Origin: UBA3937 sp050951585
Lineage (GTDB): Bacteria > Bacillota > Peptococcia > DRI-13 > DTU073
DNA length: 64,000 nucleotides
Assembly (NCBI GenBank): GCA_050951585.1
Contig: JBMNJI010000002.1
Coordinates: forward strand, 6,900-70,899
Direction: 5' to 3'
Position 1 is the stretch's first letter. Each line of letters starts with the position of its first letter. Positions 9,195-18,526 of the stretch are shown here, in pieces. The notes under the pieces are model-generated. The model worked only from the letters and a program-made list of their open reading frames with translations. It made no database searches and had not been told where the DNA came from. Both the position numbers and the translations under genes were made by a program.

Positions 9195-9963
9195 TTTTCT
9201 CTCTTCCTCTCCCTGCCCCTTGGACAATCGCGTAGAACGAATCCACCTCCAGGCTTGCTCCTCCTACCAATGCGCCGTCAATATCCTGACACGCCATAAA
9301 CTCTTTAATGTTTTGCGGTTTGACACTGCCGCCATACTGGATCCGGATCGCTTCCGCAGTCTCCTTCCCCCAGCCGTCGGCCAGAACCCGGCGCAAAAAG
9401 GCAATCGTCTCCTGCGCATCCTGCGCGCTGGCATTAACTCCTGTGCCAATGGCCCAGACCGGTTCATAGGCAATCACCAGCGGCCTAATGGCGGCGGCAT
9501 CCAGCCCGGCTAAACCGCCCAGCAGCTGTCGCCGGCATACTTCCTCCGTTTGCCCTTTTTTTCGCTCCTCCAGTGTTTCTCCCACACACAAAATAGGAAT
9601 AAGCCCATGGGCAAGCGCCGTTTTCACCTTTTCATTAATGAAGGAATCCTCTTCCCCCAAAATATGACGGCGTTCGGAATGCCCCAGAATGATGTAAGTA
9701 CACCCTAAGTCTTTCAGCATCAGCGGAGAAACCTCGCCGGTAAACGCCCCCTGCACCTGCGGGTAAAGATTCTGAGCCCCCAATTTGATTCCTGTGCCTT
9801 CTAACGCCTCTCCGACCGTCTGCAGAGCCGTAAAGGCCGGACAGATAACCGTGTCCACTTCCTGATAAAGCTCTATGTCCACAGGGAACTCCGTTACAAA
9901 GCCTTCCGCTTCCTTAATCAGCTTATGCATTTTCCAATTGGCGGCAATAATCGGTTTTCTCAA
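9184..9963 (-). CDS. tpiA: Triosephosphate isomerase
   Basis: A 259-residue TIM barrel. Catalytic motifs are visible: NWKMHK with the substrate-binding lysine, GHSERR with the catalytic histidine, and AYEPVWAIGTG with the catalytic glutamate. I choose the TTG at 9963 because it gives the usual N-terminus (MRKPIIAANWKM) and follows GAGGTG by 10 bases. A GTG at 9981, overlapping the pgk stop as GTGA, would add six residues and is the alternative. Confidence 0.96.
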   Translation of the reverse strand: MRKPIIAANWKMHKLIKEAEGFVTEFPVDIELYQEVDTVICPAFTALQTVGEALEGTGIKLGAQNLYPQVQGAFTGEVSPLMLKDLGCTYIILGHSERRHILGEEDSFINEKVKTALAHGLIPILCVGETLEERKKGQTEEVCRRQLLGGLAGLDAAAIRPLVIAYEPVWAIGTGVNASAQDAQETIAFLRRVLADGWGKETAEAIRIQYGGSVKPQNIKEFMACQDIDGALVGGASLEVDSFYAIVQGAGRGREKNEI

Positions 9964-9977
9964 TTTAATGCTGCACC

Positions 9978-11159
9978 TCACTTGTCCAGTAATGCGGCAA
10001 CGCCGGGCAGTACTTTCCCCTCCAAAAACTCCAGTGAGGCACCGCCGCCGGTTGAAATGTGATAAATGGCATCAGCCTGTCCGCTTTTCTCTACTGCCGC
10101 AACCACATCTCCGCCGCCAATAATGGTTTTCCCTGAAGCCGCCGCCGCTGCCTGGGCAATCTCATTTGTCCCGGTGGCGAACTGCGGGAATTCATAGACG
10201 CCCAACGGCCCATTCCAGACAATGGTCTTCGCCTTCGCAATCACCAGCTTGAAAGCTTCCACCGTCTGCGGTCCGATATCCAGGGCAATGCTGTTTTCCG
10301 GGACCTCCCCAACCGCGTAAACCTTGCCTGCGGCTTCTGCCGAAAACTCCTCGGCCGCCACCACATCTTGCGGCAGGAGAATATGTACCCCTGAAGCTTC
10401 AGCCTTTTTCAGCAGTTTTTTCGCTGTTTCCAGGTGTTCTTCTTCCACTTTCGAAGCGCCCAGCTCATACCCTTGCGCCTTTAAAAAAGTGTGCGCCATC
10501 GCCCCGCCGATTAAGAGATAAGCGGCCTTTTTGAGCAGATTCTCAATCACGGTAATCTTATCGGAAACCTTGGCTCCGCCTAAGATCACCGCAAAAGGCT
10601 GCGCCGGATTCTCTAACGCTTCGGATAAAGCGGAGATTTCCTTCTCCATCAAAAAACCGGAAACCGCCGGGAGAAATCTGGTAATTCCTTCGGTGGAAGC
10701 ATGGGCCCGATGGGCCGTGCCAAATGCATCATTAACATATACTTCCCCTAAAGCAGCCAAGCCCTTGGCAAAATCCAGGTCATTTTTTTCTTCGCCGGGA
10801 TAAAAACGCACGTTTTCCAGAATGGCAATCTGACCGGGTTGCAGCTCCGCCGCTATCTTTTGCGATTCCGGTCCGCCGCAGTCTGCCCCAAAAAGCACCT
10901 TTTGCCCCACCAATTCACTTAAATGGGGAACCAGCAGCTGCACACTCATTTCGGGAACGACCTGCCCTTTCGGACGACCCAAATGGGTCATTAAAATTAT
11001 TTTGGCCCCTTGCTCCCGTAAATAATTTAGTGTTGGCAACGCTCTCCTCATCCGTGTATCATCAAGAATTTTTCCTTCCTTCACCGGTACATTAAAGTCC
11101 ACGCGGACAAGTACTCTTTTCTCTGCTAACTTGATGTCGCGGATCGTTTTTTTGCTCAC
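9978..11159 (-). CDS. pgk: Phosphoglycerate kinase
   Basis: A 393-residue two-domain kinase making ATP from 1,3-bisphosphoglycerate. Motifs: RVDFNVPVKEG near the N-terminus, THLGRPKG, GGAKVSDKI and the C-terminal GGGDVVAAVE nucleotide-binding loop. The start is a GTG at 11159 (MSKKTIRDI) with GGAGG 10 bases before it; the open frame extends to 11180 but with no better site. It lies 78 bases downstream of gap. Confidence 0.97.
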   Translation of the reverse strand: MSKKTIRDIKLAEKRVLVRVDFNVPVKEGKILDDTRMRRALPTLNYLREQGAKIILMTHLGRPKGQVVPEMSVQLLVPHLSELVGQKVLFGADCGGPESQKIAAELQPGQIAILENVRFYPGEEKNDLDFAKGLAALGEVYVNDAFGTAHRAHASTEGITRFLPAVSGFLMEKEISALSEALENPAQPFAVILGGAKVSDKITVIENLLKKAAYLLIGGAMAHTFLKAQGYELGASKVEEEHLETAKKLLKKAEASGVHILLPQDVVAAEEFSAEAAGKVYAVGEVPENSIALDIGPQTVEAFKLVIAKAKTIVWNGPLGVYEFPQFATGTNEIAQAAAAASGKTIIGGGDVVAAVEKSGQADAIYHISTGGGASLEFLEGKVLPGVAALLDK

Positions 11160-11237
11160 TCCTAACCAACCTCCCATCACATCTAGAATATACCATAAAA
11201 AGATCCCCTAAAAACAAACTGCCCCTCTAAAAGTAAT

Positions 11238-12239
11238 TTAAAGCAATCCGGTGACTTTCCGAACCAAATCGACCACCCTGTTCGAATAGCCCCATTCGTT
11301 ATCATACCATGCTACAACTTTTATCATATTACCATCTATTACCATGGTTGACAAGGCATCCACAATCGAAGAATGAGGGTTACCATTATAATCTTTCGAC
11401 ACCAGCGGCAGCTCGGAATAGGCCAGAATTCCTTTCAGCGGACCTTCGGCCGCCTCCTTCAGCACGGCATTAATTTCTTCCGCCGTCACATTATTATTTA
11501 TTTCCGCCACAAAATCCACAACCGAAACATTGGGCGTAGGCACCCGCATGGCAAAACCGTTGAGTTTCCCGGCTAATTCGGGCAAGACAAGGGTCACAGC
11601 CTTCGCGGCTCCTGTGGTGGTCGGAATAATGGAAAGCCCCGCCGCCCTGGCCCTTCTTAAATCTTTATGGGGTAAATCAAGTATCTGCTGATCGTTGGTG
11701 TAAGAATGGACCGTGGTCATTAAACCGCGCCTGACCGTAAATTTCTCGTGCAGCACCTTCACCACCGGCGCCAGACAATTGGTGGTACAGGAAGCATTGG
11801 AAAGAATGTGATGTTTCTCCGGGTCATACTGATGATCGTTTACCCCCATCACAATCGTGATATCCTCCTGCTTGGCCGGGGCCGAGATAATCACCTTCTT
11901 TGCACCGGCCGTCAAATGAGCACGCGCCTTATCCCCTTTGGTAAAACGGCCCGTAGACTCAACGACCACATCTACCCCCAGCTCTCCCCAGGGCAATAAA
12001 GCGGGATCCCTTTCCGCCAGCACTTTAATCTCTTTCCCGTTAACCTTAATCACACCTTCGCCGGCTTCAACCTGGCCGGAAAACGGGCCATGAACCGAAT
12101 CATAGGCAAGGAGATGAGCCAGAGTACGCGCATCCGTAAGGTCATTCACCGCTACTACTTCAAAATCTTCGTTATCTAAGGCAATCCTGAAGACATTCCT
12201 GCCGATACGGCCGAAACCATTAATCCCTATTTTTTTCAT
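11238..12239 (-). CDS. gap: Glyceraldehyde-3-phosphate dehydrogenase
   Basis: A 333-residue enzyme with the Rossmann motif INGFGRIGR at 5-13, the catalytic cysteine Cys151 in SNASCTTNC, and Asp33 in the VNDLTD strand, which favours NAD+ (glycolytic GapA type). The ATG at 12239 is preferred over 12248 because AGGAGG is 10 bases before it and only 1 base before the longer start. It directly follows cggR, as in B. subtilis. Confidence 0.97.
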   Translation of the reverse strand: MKKIGINGFGRIGRNVFRIALDNEDFEVVAVNDLTDARTLAHLLAYDSVHGPFSGQVEAGEGVIKVNGKEIKVLAERDPALLPWGELGVDVVVESTGRFTKGDKARAHLTAGAKKVIISAPAKQEDITIVMGVNDHQYDPEKHHILSNASCTTNCLAPVVKVLHEKFTVRRGLMTTVHSYTNDQQILDLPHKDLRRARAAGLSIIPTTTGAAKAVTLVLPELAGKLNGFAMRVPTPNVSVVDFVAEINNNVTAEEINAVLKEAAEGPLKGILAYSELPLVSKDYNGNPHSSIVDALSTMVIDGNMIKVVAWYDNEWGYSNRVVDLVRKVTGLL

Positions 12240-12309
12240 TAAATTCATGCCTCCTTTTTCGTCTCAAAACCAACCATAAACCTACTATGTAATAATGACA
12301 TCTTTTATT

Positions 12310-13461
12310 TTACCCATCTTCCAGGATTTCTCTCATTACTTCCGCTGCCCCTTCGTCTGTGATTAACGTCTTGATAAAACCGGCTTTAAGTACAGCCAGA
12401 ATAGCCCGCGCCTTACTCTTGCCTCCGGCAACCGCCACTACCTGCTTAAACTGCGAAAGCTCCTCCAGACGCGGACCAACAGTAGGCGCAGTAACGGCCA
12501 CCGAACCGTCTTCTGCAAAATAATAGCCAAAAGCCTCCCCGACCGGTAGCTTTCTCGCCCGCAAGAGCAAGGACTGCCAATCCAGTTCGCGGCGTGCGGC
12601 CATCATTTTCGCGACACCAATCCCGTGTAATAACAAATTCGCTTTTTTCGCCAAATTAATCGTTTCCAAAATTTTATGGTCGTGAACAAAGTTTTCTAAC
12701 GCCTCTTCAGAGATGGCATCAGGCACATAGAGGAGCCGGTAATTTCCGCCAAGCCCCCTGGCGATCCGTGCCGCAATTGTATTGGACTGAATCTCCACTA
12801 CTTCGCCCAAACCACCGCGGGCCGGCACCACCAAAATACCCCGTTTCCCATGTGTCGGCGGAATCTGGCGTGCTACCTCGGCCATCGTCGTTCCCCCGGA
12901 AACCGCGATAACCCAGTTATCCTCCACGATCTGCACCAAATATTTTCCGGCCGCTTTGCCGAGTTCGCGCATATTCATACTCTGTTCGTCAAGATCACCC
13001 GGAACAATACATACTTTCGTTAATCCTATTTTATTTTGGAGGAAATTTTCCAAAAAAGCAAGTCCCCTAAATTCATGAACAAGACCAGCTAATTCAGGCA
13101 ACAGTTTTTCACATTCTTCCGTCAAAGATACGCCTGCCGCATCAGAGGTCAACAGTTGCCGGTTCTTTAAAAACTCAACCTCACCTCTGACCACTCTTTC
13201 CCCGATCGCCAACTGTTCGGAAAGCAGTCTCCGGCCAATCGGTTGATTATGCCGTACCACCCGTAAAATATCATATCTTTTTTCCAATAAACCGCTTATT
13301 TCCGGTGCAACACGTTTCAGCAACCGGATACTCCCGCGCTCATCATTACCGTTCTCATCCTGGCCTTCGCCATGCTTTTCGATCCTCATGCTGTCTTTTT
13401 CTTCTCTATTCTTACTCTCAGCTATTCTATTCTTACTCTCAACTATGCCTCTTTCCCCCAT
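12310..13461 (-). CDS. cggR: Central glycolytic genes regulator
   Basis: A 383-residue SorC/DeoR-type repressor. A winged helix-turn-helix lies at about 65-115 (motif QPIGRRLLSEQLAIGERVVRGE in two parts), followed by a sugar-phosphate sensing domain with SGGTTMAEVA. In B. subtilis the ligand is fructose-1,6-bisphosphate, which relieves repression of gap and the downstream genes. The N-terminal 40 residues are longer than usual and contain a 7-residue repeat (ESKNRIA / ESKNREE), encoded by a 21-base tandem repeat. The start at 13461 has AAGGGGG 8 bases upstream. An ATG at 13389 is a possible shorter start with a poor site. Confidence 0.93.
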   Translation of the reverse strand: MGERGIVESKNRIAESKNREEKDSMRIEKHGEGQDENGNDERGSIRLLKRVAPEISGLLEKRYDILRVVRHNQPIGRRLLSEQLAIGERVVRGEVEFLKNRQLLTSDAAGVSLTEECEKLLPELAGLVHEFRGLAFLENFLQNKIGLTKVCIVPGDLDEQSMNMRELGKAAGKYLVQIVEDNWVIAVSGGTTMAEVARQIPPTHGKRGILVVPARGGLGEVVEIQSNTIAARIARGLGGNYRLLYVPDAISEEALENFVHDHKILETINLAKKANLLLHGIGVAKMMAARRELDWQSLLLRARKLPVGEAFGYYFAEDGSVAVTAPTVGPRLEELSQFKQVVAVAGGKSKARAILAVLKAGFIKTLITDEGAAEVMREILEDG

Positions 13462-13481
13462 GCGACTTTCCCCCTTTGTGG

Positions 13482-13517
13482 GTCATGTTTTGTCCCGCAA
13501 CAGATATAATTGTCCCG
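13482..13517 (-). promoter_or_regulatory. CggR operator
   Basis: On the minus strand two direct repeats CGGGAC start exactly 20 bases apart (plus coordinates 13512-13517 and 13492-13497). Each is followed after six bases by a TGTC-like tetramer (ATCT, then TGAC). This matches the tandem operator known for B. subtilis CggR (CGGGAC-N6-TGTC repeated). It lies between the promoter and the cggR start. Confidence 0.8.
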
Positions 13518-13531
13518 CCCGTTTATTATTT

Positions 13532-13560
13532 ACTCTATCAAATTATTCGGCGCCTGACAA
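13532..13560 (-). promoter_or_regulatory. cggR-gap operon promoter
   Basis: Minus strand: -35 TTGTCA (13555-13560), 17-base spacer, -10 TAGAGT (13532-13537). The expected start of transcription is just upstream of the CggR operator, so bound repressor would block elongation or initiation. Confidence 0.6.
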
Positions 13561-13577
13561 TATGTGAAATATTTTCT

Positions 13578-15023
13578 TTAATAACGCCGCCGCTGGGCCG
13601 CGCTCAAAACGCCAAGCTCCTCCCGGTATTTCGAGACGGTACGCCGGGCAATCTTAATCCCTTGCTTTTGCAGTAATTCCGCTAATTTTTGGTCACTATA
13701 CGGTTTACGCGGGTCCTCTTCCTTCAGGAGATCTGTTATAAGCCGCTTGATACTTTCCGCCGAGGCAGAATCACCCATCGCCGTACTAAACCCGGTCGTA
13801 AAAAAGAATTTAAATTCAAAAATACCGTGGGGGGTCTGCACATATTTTTGCGCCACGGCCCGGCTCACCGTAGATTCGTGCAGTCCGATTTCCTCCGCTA
13901 CTTCACGCATCGTGAGCGGTTGCAAATACCTGATTCCCTTTTGAAAAAAAGCCTTCTGCTTTTTCAGTAGAGCTTCCGTGACGCGATAAATCGTCTGACG
14001 CCGCTGCTCAATACTGCGAATCAGCCATAAGGCCTGATTCATCTTGTTTTCCACAAAGCTTTTGGTGGCCTGGTCCACATGAAGCTGTCCGCTGCGGTTC
14101 AGGATTGTACTGTACGTCTGATTAATCGTTAAACGCGGCACCAGGCTGTCATTAACCAGAATCACAAATTCATTGGCGACCCGCTCAATCACTACATCAG
14201 GCACAATATAACGAATCTTTTCCCCGCTGCTAAAAGCCGCCCCGGGCTTGGGATCAAGCTGCTTAATAATATCGGCTAACTCCTGGACCCGACTGACCGG
14301 TAGATTCAGGGCGGCGGCCACCTTGTTAATTTTCCCCTGTCCCAGTTCCGGCAAATAGGTCGCCACCAATTTACGCAAATCTTCATCGTCAAGACCTTTT
14401 TGGGCTAACTGGATGAGCAGACATTCCTGCAAAGACCGCGCCCCAATTCCCGGCGGATCAAAGCCCTGAATAAAATGCAGAACCCACGCCACCAGTTTTT
14501 CCTCAACCCCTAAATCATCGGCAATCTCCGCCGTGGACACACTTAAGTAACCCGCGGAATCCAGATTGCCAATTAAATAGGCTCCGATTTCCTGTTCCCG
14601 TTCGTTAAGGTGCAGACAGCCAAGCTGAAAAAGAAGATACTGCTGGAGACTGGTTTCCTCAGGGATAATATTCTCCAGTGAAAAATCATCCTGTTCCTCC
14701 CGCGGCAGATGGCGGGAAAACAGCTCGTCCCGCCTGCTTTCGCGTAAATATTCCTGCCAGTCAATTCCTTCCTTCTCCCCTGGCACCCCCGGCGGGTCTT
14801 CGGGGAGCTCACTCTCCTTTATATTTGCCTCCGTATCCTTTGGCGAATCTATCTCTTCATTCTCTCCCTCTTTCGATTCCAGCAAAGGGTTTTCCAGCAT
14901 CACCTGATTAACATACTCCGCCAGCTCTAAAGAGGAAAACTGCAAAAGCTGGATTGCCTGCCGCAACTCCGGAGTCATAATTAGTTTCTGTTTCTGTTCC
15001 AACCTGAAGTCATAGCCAATCAT
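13578..15023 (-). CDS. rpoN: RNA polymerase sigma-54 factor
   Basis: A 481-residue sigma-54. Region I (about 1-50, FRLEQKQKLIMTPELRQAIQLL in two parts) is Gln/Leu rich; an acidic linker follows; the core-binding and helix-turn-helix regions come next; the C-terminal RpoN box ARRTVSKYRE is at 459-468. It needs AAA+ activators, none of which are encoded in this window, and I saw no convincing -24/-12 promoter here. It lies directly upstream of cggR but the CggR promoter sits between them. Confidence 0.96.
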   Translation of the reverse strand: MIGYDFRLEQKQKLIMTPELRQAIQLLQFSSLELAEYVNQVMLENPLLESKEGENEEIDSPKDTEANIKESELPEDPPGVPGEKEGIDWQEYLRESRRDELFSRHLPREEQDDFSLENIIPEETSLQQYLLFQLGCLHLNEREQEIGAYLIGNLDSAGYLSVSTAEIADDLGVEEKLVAWVLHFIQGFDPPGIGARSLQECLLIQLAQKGLDDEDLRKLVATYLPELGQGKINKVAAALNLPVSRVQELADIIKQLDPKPGAAFSSGEKIRYIVPDVVIERVANEFVILVNDSLVPRLTINQTYSTILNRSGQLHVDQATKSFVENKMNQALWLIRSIEQRRQTIYRVTEALLKKQKAFFQKGIRYLQPLTMREVAEEIGLHESTVSRAVAQKYVQTPHGIFEFKFFFTTGFSTAMGDSASAESIKRLITDLLKEEDPRKPYSDQKLAELLQKQGIKIARRTVSKYREELGVLSAAQRRRY

Positions 15024-15138
15024 TGCTGTTCCCCCCTTCTCCTTATATATTATATCAATTTTTGCTTATCTCAAAATAATATTTCATTTATCGCCGAATT
15101 TAACGAACCTTCTGGCTAATACTTCCAAAGATAAAAAT

Positions 15139-15177
15139 AAAAAAGCTGCTGCCGCAAACTTAGTTCGCAACAACAGC
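15139..15177 (-). terminator. Intrinsic terminator after the ferredoxin gene
   Basis: Minus-strand stem of 11 pairs (GCTGTTGTTGC / GCGGCAGCAGC, three G-U pairs) with a 10-base loop, then TTTTTT. It ends the ferredoxin transcript about 30 bases after its stop. Confidence 0.75.
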
Positions 15178-15206
15178 CTTCTTTTTTCGCTGACCTGAGA
15201 TCCCCA

Positions 15207-15377
15207 TTATTTTTTTTCAGGAGCTCCAACCGGGCATACATCTGCACATGAACCACATTCAGTGCATTTGGCCGGATCAACAACAAACTTCCCGTCACCT
15301 TCACTGATCGCTTCCGCCGGGCACTCGGCTTCGCAAGCCCCGCAAGCGATGCATTCCTCATTAATTACATATGCCAT
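15207..15377 (-). CDS. 2[4Fe-4S] ferredoxin
   Basis: A 56-residue electron carrier. Two CxxCxxCxxxC clusters are visible: CIACGACEAECP and CTECGSCADVCP, each binding one cubane cluster. This is the classic clostridial ferredoxin layout; it would pass low-potential electrons in anaerobic metabolism. GGAGGTG lies 8 bases before the ATG at 15377. It is a single-gene unit with its own promoter and terminator, between rpoN and whiA. Confidence 0.95.
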   Translation of the reverse strand: MAYVINEECIACGACEAECPAEAISEGDGKFVVDPAKCTECGSCADVCPVGAPEKK

Positions 15378-15458
15378 TTGTTTTCACCTCCACCTCTGAA
15401 ATACCCAAAACGAGAATTTTAAAGACAAAAACCTACAATATCGTCCTACACACACTAC

Positions 15459-15464
15459 ATTATA
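15459..15464 (-). promoter_or_regulatory. Ferredoxin promoter -10
   Basis: TATAAT on the minus strand, about 80 bases before the ferredoxin start. The -35 at 17-18 bases (GTGCTT) is poor. Confidence 0.45.
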
Positions 15465-15504
15465 CATAAAAATCGACGAAAAAGCACGGTCTTTCATAAA
15501 ATTA

Positions 15505-16473
15505 TTATTCTTTGCACTGCTCCGGCCGCACTCCCTGATGCCGCAATTCCTCGGCGATTGCTTCAATCTTCCGTAAACGATGATTGACCCCCGATTTGCC
15601 CATGGGCTTGGCCATCATTTCCCCTAATTCCTTCAAACTGCTGTCGGGATTCTCTAAACGCAGACGGGCCACCTCGCGCAAGCGCAAAGGAAGCTTTTCC
15701 AGCCCGATTGTCTCCGCAATTAATTTAATATACTCAATCTGTTTTAAAGAGGCATTCACCGATTTCTTTAAATTAGCCGTATCACAATTGACCAGGCGAT
15801 TGACTTTATTCCGCATATCCTTCATGACCCGAATGTTTTCGAATTCCAAAAGGGCCCGGTGTGCCCCGATGATATTTAAAAAAGAGGCGATTTGCTCGCT
15901 TTCCTTGAGATAAACCACATACCAGCTTTTCCGGGTGCTAATCTTAGCCGCCATGTCCGGAAATTGATTGATCAATTGGGTTAAAGCCTCGGCATAAAAA
16001 CGACTATTGGTAATCAGCTCCAGATGATAATTGCCTTCCGGATTGTTGACTGACCCCGCCCCTAAAAAGACGCCCCGCAAAAAACTGCGGCGACAGCACA
16101 AAGACGTGATCAGGGATTTCCTGATGCCCGGGAAGATATTGCCCGCTTCGTTCAGAATCCCTAATTCATTGAGCAACTTGGGGAGATGGACAACATTGCT
16201 TAAGCACACACTGTATAAATTATTCTTCTTTAAGCTGCGCCGTTTCTCAATCCGGATTTCCGCCTCGATATTATAAATCTCTTTAAATAAGCGGAAAATC
16301 TTCCTTGCCACCGGAGAACTTTCCGTAGCCACCACTAAAGCCACCTCATGATTGGTACTAATCTTAATTGTGCCGTCCATGCGAATGAGGGCAGCCAATT
16401 CGGCAAGCAGGCAACAACGGCTTTCGGGAAAAAAACGCGCTAATTCATCTTTCGCCTCCGTAGAAAACGACAT
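15505..16473 (-). CDS. whiA: WhiA, DNA-binding regulator
   Basis: A 322-residue protein with the N-terminal LAGLIDADG-like domain (start MSFSTEAKDELAR is typical) and a C-terminal helix-turn-helix (about 270-310, ENPDSSLKELGEMM then KSGVNHRL). WhiA controls sporulation in Streptomyces and affects chromosome segregation and division in B. subtilis. It starts 6 bases after the yvcK stop with its AGGAGGG ribosome site inside the end of yvcK, so the three genes rapZ-yvcK-whiA form an operon. Confidence 0.95.
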   Translation of the reverse strand: MSFSTEAKDELARFFPESRCCLLAELAALIRMDGTIKISTNHEVALVVATESSPVARKIFRLFKEIYNIEAEIRIEKRRSLKKNNLYSVCLSNVVHLPKLLNELGILNEAGNIFPGIRKSLITSLCCRRSFLRGVFLGAGSVNNPEGNYHLELITNSRFYAEALTQLINQFPDMAAKISTRKSWYVVYLKESEQIASFLNIIGAHRALLEFENIRVMKDMRNKVNRLVNCDTANLKKSVNASLKQIEYIKLIAETIGLEKLPLRLREVARLRLENPDSSLKELGEMMAKPMGKSGVNHRLRKIEAIAEELRHQGVRPEQCKE

Positions 16474-16479
16474 CTTGCC

Positions 16480-17556
16480 CTATCCCTCCTTCCGGCAGTT
16501 TTTCGGTAACTTTCTTTCTCCCCACAGAAGTTGCTCAAAGAAAGAGACCTTGCCGGTTTTTTGCTCGGCTATTAACGGGATAATCAGTTCCGCGAGCTTT
16601 TCGGAATTATGGCGGATCGAAATATTCTCATGAATCAGGGGCGCTTGAATTAAGCGCACCCCCATCTGGGAAATCCGTTTGCGGTCCACTTTGACCAGGT
16701 AGGCTCCTTCCGACGCATATTTATTGGCGTAATGGGGCGGTATCTTTTGATTATTCGCAATCAGATAGTCCACCAGTCCCGGGGCGGAATGAGCATACAA
16801 AGCCTTCAAATGGTCCGAGGCCGTGTAATCTTTTGTTTCACCGGCCTGGGTCATCACATTGCACACATAGAACTTTAAACCCTGCGCCCGTTGAATCGCC
16901 TGGGTAATTTCCGGAATCAACAAATTGGGAATAATGCTGGTATAAAGACTGCCCGGTCCGAGAATAATCGCCTCGGCTTCCTCGATCGCTTCCAGCGCTT
17001 CTGTCGTCGCCTGACAGCAGGCGGGCTCTAAAAAAACCCGTTTAATGCCCTGCGTGGAACGGGAAATCGCCGATTCGCCCAAAACTACGGAGCCGTCCGC
17101 TAATTCCGCTCCAAGAGACAAATTATCAAAAGAAACCGGCACAACCCGCCCTCTGATCGCCAGAACCTTACTCACTTCGTTAATAGCAGTCTCAAAACTG
17201 CCTGTCAAATCGGTCATCGCGGCAATTAAGAGGTTCCCCAGGTTATGGCCGGCCAATTCTGTGCCCTGGGTGAAACGATAACTAAACAGTTTTTCCATCG
17301 CCGATTCCGTATCAGCCAGCGCAACGAGGCAGTTACGGATATCCCCCGGGGGAATAATACCCATATCTCCCCTGAGCTTGCCGGAACTACCCCCGTCATC
17401 GGTCACCGAGACAATTGCCGTAAGGTTGGAGGTATATTCCTTTAAGCCCCGCAGGAGCACAGACAACCCTGTCCCGCCACCAATTACCACGATATGCGGA
17501 CCTCTTTTTAAAGAATAACGTTGATAAGGGGACAAACACCGTGCAAAAAACCTCAC
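16480..17556 (-). CDS. yvcK: Gluconeogenesis factor YvcK (CofD-like fold)
   Basis: A 358-residue protein with the glycine-rich IGGGTGLSVLLRGLK motif near residue 25 and VTDDGGSSGKLR. YvcK is needed for growth on gluconeogenic carbon sources and for cell shape in B. subtilis; it binds UDP-sugars in some species. The start is a GTG at 17556 overlapping the rapZ stop as GTGA, with GGGGAGG upstream. A short arginine-rich N-terminal stretch precedes the fold. Confidence 0.95.
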   Translation of the reverse strand: MRFFARCLSPYQRYSLKRGPHIVVIGGGTGLSVLLRGLKEYTSNLTAIVSVTDDGGSSGKLRGDMGIIPPGDIRNCLVALADTESAMEKLFSYRFTQGTELAGHNLGNLLIAAMTDLTGSFETAINEVSKVLAIRGRVVPVSFDNLSLGAELADGSVVLGESAISRSTQGIKRVFLEPACCQATTEALEAIEEAEAIILGPGSLYTSIIPNLLIPEITQAIQRAQGLKFYVCNVMTQAGETKDYTASDHLKALYAHSAPGLVDYLIANNQKIPPHYANKYASEGAYLVKVDRKRISQMGVRLIQAPLIHENISIRHNSEKLAELIIPLIAEQKTGKVSFFEQLLWGERKLPKNCRKEG

Positions 17557-18440
17557 AACAAAACCTCCCCTGTACTTTGCTTAAACATATCCCTATGCCG
17601 AATCATGACGCGATATTCCTGTGATGATAATCTTTCGCCCAAACAATTAGCCAGCACTACGGAGCGATGCTGTCCCCCTGTGCAGCCAATGGCAATTACT
17701 AAATGGGTCTTGCCTTCTTCCACATAATGAGGAAGTAAAAAGCTTAAAGTATCCGTATATTTGCGCAGGAATTCTTCCGTTAAAGGCGACCGCCATACAT
17801 AATCATGCACTTCCGGATCACACCCCGTTAAGGGACGCAGCTTCTCCTCATAATAGGGATTGGGCAAAAAACGGACATCCACGACCAGATCCGCATCCAG
17901 CGGTATCCCGTATTTGTAACCGAAAGACATAATGGTCAGATGCATCTTCACTTTCGTATTATCAGGCCCGTAAAGATCGACAATCTGCGTTTTTAATTCC
18001 TTGGTTGATAACTCGGAGGTATCAATAATTTTATTGGCGATCCCCCGTAGACTCTCCATCCGCTGCCTCTCCAGCAAAATTTCCTCCAAGAGCGGCCCCA
18101 GATTGGAAAGGGGATGGCGTCTTCTCGTCTCTTTGAACCTTTTGACCAAAACCTCCGTACTGGCCTCCAAAAAGAGAATTTCATACTGACAGCCCTGTTT
18201 CTTCAGCTCATCCAAAGCCTGAAATAAATGTTCAAAAAACAGACCGCCGCGGATATCAATAACCACGGCCACATGATGGAGCGTACTTTCTCCCTCAATA
18301 CAAAGCTCCGCAAATCTGGGCAAAAGAGCAGGCGGCAAATTATCAACACAAAAAAACCCCAAATCCTCAAGTGCTCTGATCACATGGGTCTTCCCCGCCC
18401 CCGATAAACCCGTAATGATCTGAAAAGTTAAATCAGACAT
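17553..18440 (-). CDS. rapZ: RapZ/YvcJ nucleotide-binding protein
   Basis: A 295-residue P-loop protein with Walker A GLSGAGKT at 11-18 and the C-terminal signature IGCTGGQHRSV. In E. coli RapZ guides decay of the GlmZ small RNA; in Firmicutes YvcJ hydrolyses nucleotides and affects competence. The ATG at 18440 (MSDLTFQIITGLSG) follows GGAGGGGG; the frame extends to 18479 without support. Confidence 0.94.
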   Translation of the reverse strand: MSDLTFQIITGLSGAGKTHVIRALEDLGFFCVDNLPPALLPRFAELCIEGESTLHHVAVVIDIRGGLFFEHLFQALDELKKQGCQYEILFLEASTEVLVKRFKETRRRHPLSNLGPLLEEILLERQRMESLRGIANKIIDTSELSTKELKTQIVDLYGPDNTKVKMHLTIMSFGYKYGIPLDADLVVDVRFLPNPYYEEKLRPLTGCDPEVHDYVWRSPLTEEFLRKYTDTLSFLLPHYVEEGKTHLVIAIGCTGGQHRSVVLANCLGERLSSQEYRVMIRHRDMFKQSTGEVLL

Positions 18441-18526
18441 AAGCTTTGGCCCCCTCCTCATTCCCCTGCTACATTTCATTTACCCTCTGCCTACATCATA
18501 ATATAATTGTCTGTCTTTTTCCAGAA

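Noticed and set aside
15384..15566. 60-codon frame between ferredoxin and whiA
   Set aside because: It overlaps the whiA end and the ferredoxin promoter in another frame; no ribosome site.
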